Assembly (NCBI GenBank): GCA_950022655.1
Contig: OX465580.1
Span: forward strand, 125,595,016 to 125,659,015
Reading direction: 5' to 3'
Origin: Alentia gelatinosa
Lineage: Eukaryota > Annelida > Polychaeta > Phyllodocida > Polynoidae
Length of the DNA: 64,000 bases
Positions 55,364 to 64,000 of this stretch are shown in pieces (positions within the stretch are counted from its first letter, which is position 1; the number at the start of each line of letters is the position of its first letter). A program made the translations under genes and the position numbers. The notes under the pieces were generated by a model. That model made no database searches, had not been told where the DNA came from, and was given only the letters and a program-made list of their open reading frames with translations.

Positions 55364-55526
55364 GTGCGCGATGGCAACTCGCAGGGGGACCTACACTTTT
55401 ATGGCTGCAACACTAACAATACGGTGACAGTGGTATCAGGGAACCGCTGGCTGTGGGTCAAGTTTTACAGTGACCAAAATGCAACCAACACAGGATTCTC
55501 AGCCACATTTGCCCTTAATGAATCTA
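55364..55526 (+). CDS. CUB/LDLa membrane protein, exon completing the CUB domain
   Basis: The acceptor TTGATACCAG joins in phase 0 to the previous exon to read DDYLE-VRDGNSQGDLHFYGC, the standard CUB continuation. It then gives VVSGNRWLWVKFYSD and NTGFSATFALNES. The Cys in FYGC pairs with the Cys in the previous exon. Asp in CDD and in YSD occupy usual calcium-site positions of CUB domains. Sequons NNT, NAT and NES suggest heavy glycosylation. The donor is TCTA|gtaagt, phase 1. Confidence 0.92.
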
Positions 55527-55781
55527 GTAAGTCTCTTGTTATTGTGCCCAATAAATATCAAAATAGGTTAGAGCTGTGTAAAGGAGCATTTATTTACGAA
55601 TTTAATCCTGGCAAGACAAATAGAGCAAGGAAATTTAGATCTTATTGATATAAAATGTCTCTGTGTGAAACGGTTAAACCTGTATGATCTACATTGGTTG
55701 ATGGCATGCATAGCTCTAGGTAAATTGGTACTAAAAGTTACTGTGGTTGATGTAACTATCTCAATCCTCCTATTTTTCCAG

Positions 55782-55814
55782 ATGCTACACCTCTTACGCT
55801 TAGTCCTATAGCAG
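55782..55814 (+). CDS. CUB/LDLa membrane protein, 33-bp linker microexon
   Basis: It lies between CTCCTATTTTTCCAG and CAG|gtaagg, phase 1 to phase 1, encoding the Pro/Thr/Ser linker NATPLTLSPIA. It could be skipped without changing frame. Supported by good splice sites and phase; no domain evidence is possible for 11 residues. Confidence 0.7.
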
Positions 55815-56740
55815 GTAAGGCAAATTGCAAATATTTGAATACATAATTTGAGCACAACTGATTTACATATGGTCTTTCATTTACTACATTGTGTGTTCTC
55901 ATATTGACATAGTTTGGCAGTTAAGATTGATTAAATCCTTTAGTTTGTCCTATCGTTCAATATACGTCATTGCAACAAGGCTCAGTCTTTGGTTCAATGT
56001 TCTGTAAGTCCTCCAAGCTATATGACCATGTCTTTTCCATAATATGGTTGATATCTTTAGCAGGATACCAGTCTTTTTTTGAAGTAATATGACCACGCCG
56101 TTGGGGCGCTCTCTATACCTTCTGTACTTCTATATTCACGACCAGGCTATTAGGTAGTCTCTTTGGCTTCTCTTATACCATAAGTTTGATTCTGTGACAA
56201 AAACATCTGACTTTTCTAAGGCCACTCAAGAAAAACTTGTTTCTCATCACCAAGCCATGAAAAATATGACGAGGGCGCTTTTTTTTTTTTTTTTTTTTTT
56301 TTAGATCAAAGATGACTTTTGAAGTGTCATAAAATGGGCTTCAGACATACAGTGAAACCCCGCATAAGCAGACACCCTCCAATCCGGGCCAAAGTGTCCG
56401 CGTGCAGATTGTCCGCTTACACAATGTTTTCAGATTTTTACTGGTACGTTTAATGTATCCCTGACATCAGGACTAGAGCTTTAATTTGATACTAAATACA
56501 TATATATACCTTTCATAATTTCTATCAAGGTTCATCTTATTTGAAAAAATAATAATCTTCTAAAATCTTTTTTTTCTGATGCGCGCGGTGATCAGAAACA
56601 AGTCTTTTTTTGAGTGGCCTAATCGCATGTCTGCAGTCCTGCCGCTACACGAATCATCTTACTTCTTACAAGTTCTATACTCATAGCTTCTTAACTTTTC
56701 TGATGTTATGATAATGGTTCTTTGATGACAGCCCTCTCAG
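55815..56740. other. Intron with poly-T tract and a pogo/Tigger-like terminus
   Basis: A 24-bp T tract is at 56279-56302. At 56351 CAGTGAAACCCCGCATAAGC resembles the conserved end of pogo/Tigger-type Tc1-mariner elements, preceded by TA. No matching opposite end was found, so at most a fragment is present. Confidence 0.3.
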
Positions 56741-56972
56741 TTCTTTAGTGTTTTACTAGCGACTTCGTCGATTCGTATTTGGCTACCCACACCCCCTCCC
56801 CTTCATTCTGTTTGAGAACTTGTGCGCCCTGGCCCTGGTGACAACGGGATATACTACCGGGTGAACGGGATACCATCGTAAACTTGTGGTTTTCATTCCG
56901 TATGACACAGGTGCTTGAGCTGATCATCGGCAATCAGAACTTTATGGATAGACACCAGCGAAAGGGTGTGAT

Positions 56973-57127
56973 TAGACTGGCCTCAGTCTCTGTATCCTAC
57001 CCCTCCACCCCCTCTGAGTGACACATTCATGGGCCAGTCAGAGCAGGATACATACTATAATGAATTGTATTCCGATTTTCTTTAATTATCTAATGAATGT
57101 TCATAATCAAAGACTTGAGCAAGGCTA
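56973..57127. mobile_element. T9 MITE, copy 3 (9-bp target duplication)
   Basis: A 155-bp copy with TAGACTGGCCTCAGTC start, flanked by the perfect 9-bp duplication GGGTGTGAT (56964-56972, 57128-57136). It is inserted at the edge of a family E repeat (57128-57405, reverse). Confidence 0.9.
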
Positions 57128-57405
57128 GGGTGTGATCTTATCTCTTTCTCTCAAGGAAAGAAGATCAGAAAACTACTGTTGTAAATTATGTTTTAAGTAT
57201 GGCAAGAACTAAATCCTAAGGATAAAAGTACATTTGAGTAGCGAAATACAAAACAGAATATCCGGTTTGAGTTTTATAGCACTACACGAGAATCCCACTC
57301 TCATGGCCCTTCAGTCTCCAGGCCTAGGTCTGGTTCACTCTTGTCTCAATGTACGGGAAACACTCCAAGCGGATCCGACCAAAATTATAGTGTTTTAGAT
57401 ATGGT
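57128..57405 (-). repeat. Family E repeat, reverse copy (intronic)
   Basis: Matches 52405-52680 in reverse complement (CTCAAGGAAAGAAGATCAG ... AAGCGGATCCGACC). The flanking T9 insertion dates after it. Confidence 0.65.
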
Positions 57406-58484
57406 AGTTAACAACTACAGAAGGAAAGTTCCTTCTATTAGATGTTTGATTTCAACCCTAATAAAGGACACCCTTCGTAAGGGGAACTTTTCTCGGGACG
57501 GAGAATGTCTCTTCCCCCCTCCCCCCGCTCCCAGGAGCTGGCCGTGAATCCGACTCTTCTGGGGGTCTACATATGTAGAGTGTACTTGTAGTGTAGGTTT
57601 CAAGGCCCGTCGTCTGTTAAGTCCAATGCACATCTACCTTTGTTGGCGAACGGTACTTTGTCTCTTGCACGGTACTTTGACCCTTGCCTAACTGCCCCAC
57701 ATCTACCGACTAGGGCCGACTCCGTTAGGATGCCTCGCCTGAGATAAAGTACCGTTCCTTTGTCGCCCACAATGGTACATCGATGTTCCGAAATCGGTAG
57801 GTGTGCATTTGACTTTACACTGCCGTGCGGCCGCCGCCGTTGAGCGTATTGCCTCCTCCACTACACCGATCATTATAACCGCCTGTTACACGGCGGCGGC
57901 ACGGGGACAACACGATGCTATTTTGTAGTTGTGAACTCATCCCAATGGAACACCCCCTTTGACTGGATCTCTTTGATGATAGCCCTCCCATTTATCTTAT
58001 GTTATATGATATTAGTCTCTAATGCTAGCCTCAAGTTTTTTTGGTTTTTTTTATTTCCTTTATTTATACTGGTCGAAGCTCAGCAATACATCTTGCTGGT
58101 TTTAATGCACGGCCAGTTCCGCGTTACAAGTATTCTTTCCCAGAGGTATAATAATAGTAACAAACAACATACAAGACAATTAAATACATGGTTGAATATT
58201 CCACCACTAGCGGTACATACTCAGATAACAGACAGAAAAAAACCTCCAGCTCTAGTGACATAGAGATGCTCCATGACCTAGTAGACAAGGTCATGATACT
58301 TGATAAACTATAACATAATCATCAGTATGAGGACAATTGTGACAGTCCAACCCTAGGGTATACTTTGGTATAAATTAACTTTAAGAATTCTCCAATGGCA
58401 TGTGGCCAGTTCGTCGATGATAACCCTAGAACTTGTCTAATGTCATGCATCGTGTTCTAAGAATAAGATTGATGAGTGTTTGGT
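57406..58484. other. Intron, nothing recognised
   Basis: GC-richer around 57500-57900 (GCGGCCGCCGCCG). The frame of 110 codons at 57931-58263 has hydrophobic stretches but no codon signal or splice support; I do not call it a gene. Confidence 0.35.
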
Positions 58485-58729
58485 CTGTATCCCCGTTCAC
58501 CATCGAGTTTGGAGAGCGCAATATTGTGAACGAGGCGATAGCTAGGTGAATATTTCAAAGCGCTGCAAACGAGATGGTGAACAGGGACTCAGACCAAAGA
58601 CGATATATGTTTCTGATTTTATCTTAGCCGGCAAATATTTACCTGTTTATCGCCCATTAAGTATCAGTTACCGTACTTTCAAGCCTGTTGAGTATAAGTT
58701 CTAATGTTAAGCCTATGGATGTCTAAATA
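58485..58729 (+). repeat. Family 1 twin-palindrome element, copy g, interrupted
   Basis: The hairpin GTTCACCATCGAGTTTGGAG ... GCAAACGAGATGGTGAAC with tip GAGGCGATAGCTAGG, linker TTCTGATTTTATCTTAGCC and core with CTAATGTTAAGCCTATGG match copy a. The right end is missing because a family D repeat begins at 58730. Confidence 0.78.
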
Positions 58730-59121
58730 CTAGGAGCAAATAGAATATTCATCATTGATAAATGAGCGTGCAATTTCAAATAGATTACTAAAAGGTTTTG
58801 GGTTAACTTCAGTTTATGGATCGTTTTCTGTAGCCCACTTGCACCCAGTCAACTTGCCATTTCTCTAACTGCCCGAGACTAGGATCAAAACATATCAAGC
58901 ATCAGTGGGTCAATGAGGTATTTCGGTCTTGGAGTGATTGGTCATGGTCAGCTGGGCACACCTCTAAGACCCTGAGACACTGGCTTTCTGCTCTGTTCTC
59001 AATATCACAGTGAATAGCACACAGATAGTGAAGGGATAATTTTCATGCAGTATCCTGAAAGTCTATATGGACCCCTCTAACCTCTAGATGATGTATTTAG
59101 CGCGTGCAAGCAAGCTCTAAC
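58730..59121 (-). repeat. Family D 390-bp repeat, copy 4 (reverse, intronic)
   Basis: Runs from CTAGGAGCAAATAG to GCTCTAA. Inserted into family 1 copy g, about 50 bp before the LDLa exon. Confidence 0.85.
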
Positions 59122-59169
59122 TAAGCTAATATAATCTGACGGTAACTCTTATCACTTCTCTGTTTGTAG

Positions 59170-59301
59170 ATTGTCAAACTCCCAGGTGGACATGTCGTAA
59201 CAGGGAGTGTGTCAGCTGGGCTTACCGGTGTGACGGCGTCAATGACTGCGGCTGTGTCGGCTATTCCTGTGATGAGGATGAGTGCGGAGGAATGAACTGG
59301 A
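59170..59301 (+). CDS. CUB/LDLa membrane protein, LDL-receptor class A exon
   Basis: The acceptor is CTGTTTGTAG and the donor TGGA|gtgagt, phase 1 at both ends, as is usual for LDLa exons. The translation holds six LDLa cysteines in order: C-x6-C-x4-C-x6-C-x5-C ... C, with the calcium cage RCDGVNDC ... DEDEC. Between the fifth and sixth canonical cysteines there is an additional pair (GCVGYSC), predicting a fourth disulfide. LDLa modules bind calcium and extracellular ligands. A CUB followed by LDLa recalls Neto-type receptor-associated proteins, but with a single CUB here; I do not assign an orthologue. Confidence 0.93.
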
Positions 59302-59881
59302 GTGAGTCTCATTCATCTTTTCTCTCTTTTTCTTTTTAATTCAGAAAACATTTTAATGGCAACAATATTCGCCATGGAATAGGCGATGTTCCATATTGAA
59401 GTCGCAGAGATGTGCAGCACACTGTGCAGACTTATGTTGGACATTACATTAGGCACACGTGACAATACAGGTGCCAAATTCACACTATTTGAGGAGATAT
59501 ATAACCACGGACTGGGATGACCTTATATAAAACTATATGTTGGAAATGTTGATAATGGCGTTTTATACCTGTAAATTAAGGCGTAACGGATACTATATTT
59601 CAGTATGAGAGTTGTATGTATCGATATTTTTTTCTATTCATGACACATTGATTACGACAATTCGTTCATAAAAAAGTGACATTATTCCACGGATAAACTT
59701 CAGCTATACTGTATTTCAGTGATAAGCATATAGATGATGAATTTTGATATCTCTATTATCTCTGGCATATAATCTATATCAAATTTCGATGTTAGAGATC
59801 GACGATAGCGTAAATGTTGTTTTTTACTTGTTTTTCTTTTTTGGGCGATGGTTGGGGGGTTGTAGCAGTTTATTGACACTT

Positions 59882-60437
59882 CATTACCCCTATCCCTGAA
59901 CACAAAGAAGGAGTCGATAGTTGGGAATAATAAAATTTATTTTAATTTTATAGACCTTTACCGACATAAATATTAATAGGTAAATATGAATATGAAATAA
60001 GGTAAATAAAGTAATTGACAGATATATAATGAGGTCAATTACGTATAAGATACATATTTGTAATTGACAGGTATAATGGTATGTCAATTATGTATATGGT
60101 TGTATAACAAATAGTATGGTTATACAATATGAGGTATAATGGTTATACAATATGATGTATAAAAACGCCCTACGGAGTAGGAGATAAGAAAGAGAGGTGA
60201 GGGTGGGTGGGAAAGAAAAATACTTGTGAACGTAGTGGAGTACAGGAGCAGAATGAGGTGGAGGTCAGAGACGCGGTGGGCCACGTGACCGCGGGGTTCA
60301 CGTGACCGACACCAGGGGGGAGTGCGCAGGGTGCGCGGGGGGGCGTGTCAGGGGGAGCAATGACCACCCCTGACCAACGGCCATGGGTTACCCATTACCC
60401 CTATCCCTGAACACAAAGAAGGAGTCGATAGTTGGGA
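59882..60437. repeat. 45-bp direct repeats flanking a 466-bp segment
   Basis: The 45-bp sequence starting CATTACCCCTATCCCTGAAC is identical at 59882-59926 and 60393-60437. The segment between has AT-rich tandem-like GTCAATTA units and a G-rich strand-biased part (60178-60360). It could be a duplication or an element with its own direct terminal repeats. Confidence 0.75.
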
Positions 60438-60807
60438 TGTCTATCAAATACTGCCCACTGTTAGGGGTGCATTAATAATGTTCGTGTCCGCTATGACTGT
60501 GACTTTGTAAGTCGTTAAAATGGCGATTTTTCATTGACTTGATGTATATAATGATAAGCAAACGTCCTTAATGTGGACGAAATGGCTCTCGTTCTGCCTG
60601 TGGTGTCAGGCAGTATCAAAGCGACGACTGACCTCAGACATGAATCGTTTCAACCAGAGTGAGGACTGTCCCTAATATTGCATCAAGAAAAGACAAAGAA
60701 AAAAAATTGTAGCGTAAATTTTTTCGAGGGAAATCGGTGAAATCGGCGACAATCGGGGGCCCGATTTTTCTCAATGGAAAAGTTTTTTCCAACATTTTAG
60801 CGTAAAT

Positions 60808-61375
60808 TTTTTTTTTTTTAAGGTTTTTTATTGACGATAGTGGATTCACATATGAATACATGATTTTCAATCCTGTCGTCACACGAACATATACGGTAGA
60901 AATTAAATGCAGAAAGCATTGGGATTCATAGCAATCAGACATTCTGGTTACAGTCAGCAGACATTTCTGCTGCATGGTTATTACTATCGGTTTGGTAGTA
61001 TTCCATTCTTATAAGATCCTTGCCGATTGTTACACAACTTACATCTAATTATATACGGCTTTGATAAACTGTGTATTGGATCATAAAGGTTCAATTACAC
61101 AGGGACGCAAAATTTCACCAAACAAGTACATTAACGACTAAACAAGTACAAATACAACGACTAAGACATCAGCGTGGCAACATTACTAGTTAAATTCTGA
61201 CATACAACTTTTACTCCCTCCTAGGAATAGACATGAATCATGGAGAGACCAGTGGATGGTCATTACACATTCCCAACTCGTGCTTCCAAATCTTTTTTTA
61301 GGAGTGTTTTAAACTCCTTCCTACTGCTAACATAATGGTAGTCGGATGGTAGGGCATCCCACAGTAAATGTCATT
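60808..61375 (-). pseudogene. LINE 3' end fragment in the last intron
   Basis: Minus-strand 61372-61265 encodes HLLWDALPSDYHYV, SSRKEFKTLLKKDLEARVGN and a stop, the C-terminal end of CR1/L2-like LINE ORF2. About 450 bp of 3' UTR follow, with AATAAAAAAC and an A tract (T tract 60808-60818 on the plus strand). It is 5'-truncated and lies 65 bp before the terminal exon of the host gene, antisense to it. Confidence 0.65.
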
Positions 61376-61440
61376 GTATTTCAGAGGTGAATATATATGG
61401 TGGCGTTCCTACTATATCATAAGTATCCTATGTATTCCAG

Positions 61441-61718
61441 CATTAGAGATACGGATCTTGGTGGGCAGCATCGTCGGTACAGTCATCTTCATCTTGGTGT
61501 TTGCTGGTGTTGGTTTCCTCGACTTGTGGCTGAAGAAACGTCAGGAGCAGGAGAATCAACGCCTCTTGGAGCTGGAGAACTCGCGAGGTCGACGTCGCCC
61601 CAAGGCCCCTGCCCTCTCCATGGTCGTGCCTTCTCCGGCGCCCACTGTCGACCTGGGGGCGAGTGGCCAGAAGCCCACCATCACTACCATCAACGAGAAT
61701 GAGGACCCAGTCATCTGA
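61441..61718 (+). CDS. CUB/LDLa membrane protein, terminal exon: transmembrane helix and cytoplasmic tail
   Basis: The acceptor TATGTATTCCAG joins in phase 1. Translation: TLEIR, then a hydrophobic helix ILVGSIVGTVIFILVFAGVG, a basic stop-transfer KKRQEQENQR, a Glu/Leu-rich segment, a basic stretch (RGRRRPK), Pro-rich VVPSPAP, and the C terminus NENEDPVI before TGA (61716-61718). This makes a type I membrane protein with about 60 cytoplasmic residues. The five upstream exons plus this one give 290 complete codons before the stop, excluding the unseen first exon. Confidence 0.92.
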
Positions 61719-61837
61719 GAGGCAGACTAAAGAGGGTGTTCCACTGGACCGACGGGCGCCGATTTTGTAGCAGCCAGACACTCGCCAATCATCATCGGAT
61801 GCTCTAGAGTTTCTCAAGTCTTTGATAATGGTCATTT

Positions 61838-61843
61838 ATTAAA
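61838..61843 (+). terminator. Candidate polyadenylation signal (ATTAAA)
   Basis: The common variant signal ATTAAA lies 120 bp after the stop codon of the CUB/LDLa gene. No AATAAA was seen in the intervening 3' UTR. Confidence 0.5.
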
Positions 61844-61974
61844 ACTATTATCATCAGAATTGAATATATTATAATATGCGACCTTCCTGTAAGAGGCTCA
61901 GGAACAATCAATCGGGTGAGAATTCGGCCTGGTGGAGCACCCTCTTTAAGAAGAAACCAACAAGTTTTGGTCAT

Positions 61975-62790
61975 AGTCGTCGTTCTCTACCAGTTTGATG
62001 CAGAGTGATATGAACGAGGTGACAGCCGAATGAATATCACGTAACGTTCAAACCAGTTGGAGAACAATGAGTTTGAACAAAACAAGTTGCTTTCTGTATT
62101 TATCTCACTCTTGAACACACTAATAATGGACACTTCAAAGGATATAGACCATGGAGAATGGACTGGAATACTCGTAGGGACATAGAAAACGAGTTCCCAA
62201 TGTTAGGCCTATGGGACAGAAATACCAGGGGTGAGATGGTATAGAGGAAACCTATGAAAGTTTACGGTCAAAGCTCGTATCGCATCTAGCTTGAATAGCG
62301 TAGTAATTCCCAAGGCGCATCAAACGAGATGCGATCGAACTCTGACTGTAAACATGAATAGGTTTCTGAATTTATCCTACCCCTAATAAAAAACGCCATA
62401 GGCTTAACATGGGATTTGTTTATTTCACGGGTGTGACATAAAGTGTTGTTTATGCCACAACTTTCTGATACTCAAAAAAGATGAAAACGGGGAAGGATAA
62501 AATCTAGACGCAACTCTTTGAGTATATTTATGCCACGTATTTTGTTGGCCCCATAATGTCACTCGTCTTCGACTCGTGAAATTATGGAGCCAACAAAATG
62601 CGTGGCATAAATAAACTCAGACTCAAACTCGTGACGTCTCTTGATACCATCTTACCCCTCACATTGACAAATTGGCTAACATTTGTGAGATAATTCCCCA
62701 TTGAGCATTATTTCTAAATACTCCATGGTCATTGAGTATGAGTTCCCAATGTTAAGTCTATGGGGAAAAATACCAGGAGTGAGATAAAGG
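61975..62790. repeat. Run of three family 1 elements (copies h, i, j)
   Basis: Copy h (61975-62240): hairpin TCGTTCTCTACCAGTTTGA... / TCAAACCAGTTGGAGAACAA, then TTATCTCACTC ... CCAGGGGTGAGAT with CAATGTTAGGCCTATGGG. Copy i (about 62250-62650, reverse): core ATCCTACCCCTAATA ... GGAAGGATAAAATC flanked by a hairpin on each side (CGTATCGCATC.../GATGCGATCG; ATTTATGCCACG.../CGTGGCATAAAT). Copy j (62651-62790): CTTACCCCTCAC ... CCAATGTTAAGTCTATGGGG ... CAGGAGTGAGATAAA. Confidence 0.75.
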
Positions 62791-64000
62791 TATGACCTCA
62801 GCAGCGTTAGGATGGCCGGTGGTGTCTGTGTAGCTATTGTTTCTGCCAGGTTCAGCCAAGGGATTCAAACTTAAAACATAATACTCAATCTGGGTATCAT
62901 TGTGTACCGTTTGGAATTGGAGAGGTCACATAACATCGATTTTATTGCTTAAAATTTTCTTGAATTACTATATAAAAAGATTTTAAAATTGGGCTATACA
63001 CATACACATTAAAGTTCCTTCAGCCTTTGCACGAGAAGTTGACTAATGTGGATTTAGAACTTGCATCCTATTGTTCACCAATGAATTGAGTCCTGATAGA
63101 AACGCATACAAACCTATCCGTCTGCCGTGGTGATTGTACACAGATAAGAATGGCACTCTCATCTAAATGCTATGACAGCCTAATGTCATTTGTACACATA
63201 CAATTCAGAACTTATTCCAAGGCTTTGTTATTTCAACGGAGATAATGATAGTGATGACAATGCGATTGCCATACAATCTGTTGTTAAGATAATCATAATA
63301 TAAAAATCTCGAATAGATGAAGAGTCGATGATGTAAATAAAAAGTATCGTTGTGTTGGTATGGCAAGGTGACTAAATGGTTTCTAAATGATAATGTGTAA
63401 AAGAAAAAGACTAGAGAATGTGCCTTTCAAATGATATCTGAACAGAAATGTCGAACACGGGCCATTGTTGGACATAATGATAAGTCTCGTGTCATTACTT
63501 TACTTTCATCTGTGTATATATATTTGTTTAGATAAGCATCTGCTATTTATGTTAAATCACCTGGCTCTATTTAATATACATGTACATCTCTAGGAACGCA
63601 GGGTATTTTTTTCCATTTGTAATATCAGAGATAACAGAGCTTCCATTTAGTGTAGGTAAATTAATATCAAATTTGATATTTTGCCTGTATGATATAGGGT
63701 GAGCGAATTTAGAGATATTCATGTATACCAGATTTTGAGTCATAATGCCATATTCATGATTCATGTTCAACATGTATAGCTTGCACAAAAGTGTTTTAGT
63801 CATAGAAAGTCTTTGCTCATTCCCACCACTTTCGAAGGCAGAAATTAAAGAAGAGGACGTTATGCAGATATAGGAAAACATAAAAATGAATTCAAAATCT
63901 GCATCATGATACAGAAGCATGTTGATGTACATGTATCTTTTTTTTGCTTCACTATGCCACACAACCCAGTTATTGGACATTGTAATGGTAGCTTTGAAGG
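62791..64000. other. Noncoding, nothing recognised
   Basis: A 137-codon minus-strand frame (63567-63980) in AT-rich DNA has no domain, repeat or splice evidence and is not called as a gene. Confidence 0.4.

Noticed and set aside
57931..58263. 110-codon plus-strand frame with hydrophobic stretches inside the intron
   Set aside because: Same strand as the host gene, but lacks splice sites matching the required phase 1 and has no domain signature.
61443..61835. 130-codon minus-strand frame over the terminal exon
   Set aside because: Antisense shadow of the GC-rich transmembrane/tail exon.
63567..63980. 137-codon minus-strand frame
   Set aside because: AT-rich composition, no recognisable domain, no splice or repeat evidence. 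One of the longest frames outside the called genes and retroelements, but plausible by chance in DNA of this composition.

Overview
This window is eukaryotic genomic DNA from an animal, most likely a marine or other aquatic invertebrate; the species cannot be fixed from sequence alone. Supporting signs are AT-rich noncoding DNA, GT-AG introns, a split gene for a CUB/LDL-receptor-A membrane protein, tyrosine-recombinase (YR) retrotransposons, LINE fragments, a tRNA-derived SINE, solo LTRs, (TA)n and (TAA)n tracts, and very many short palindromic non-autonomous transposons. There is no prokaryotic or organellar content.

Layout. 1-4800: noncoding repeats and one broken ORF of unknown type (2946-3402). 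4863-9303: an apparently intact Ngaro-like YR retrotransposon on the minus strand, with gag, RT-RNase H and tyrosine recombinase bracketed by split direct repeats (A1 ... B1-A2 ... B2) that are identical between copies. Its pol frame directly continues the gag frame across a single TGA that is followed by a 9-bp stem-loop, and neither pol nor YR has a usable ATG. 9857-16100: a graveyard of minus-strand retroelements, namely a LINE 3' end, a decayed Ngaro-like RT, a second type of decayed RT/gag, and a decayed gag with a SINE (11-bp target duplication) inserted in its zinc-finger coding region. 16600-49300: no host gene recognised; LINE remnants, a solo LTR, a possible Penelope-like remnant, and dozens of MITE-like or foldback repeats.

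49337-61718: one host gene on the plus strand. Six exons can be traced by matching splice phases: signal-peptide core (39 bp), CUB domain (two exons), a 33-bp linker exon, LDL-receptor class A domain, and a transmembrane segment with cytoplasmic tail. The start-codon exon was not found. Its introns carry a second solo LTR, several MITEs and a LINE fragment. 61975-62790 is a run of palindromic elements downstream of the gene, and 62800-64000 holds nothing recognisable.

The most unusual feature of the window is a recurrent 'twin-palindrome' architecture. A 120-150 bp near-perfect hairpin sits beside a 120-170 bp inverted-repeat core with ends of the type TATCCTACCCC/GGGGTAGGATA or TTATTACCCACC/GGTGGGTAATAA, usually containing the motif ATGTTAAGCCTATGG. 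I count about 18 full or partial copies. A separate MITE family has three copies, each with a perfect 9-bp target duplication. All element names (family 1, 2, 3, T9, D, E) are informal labels used only here.
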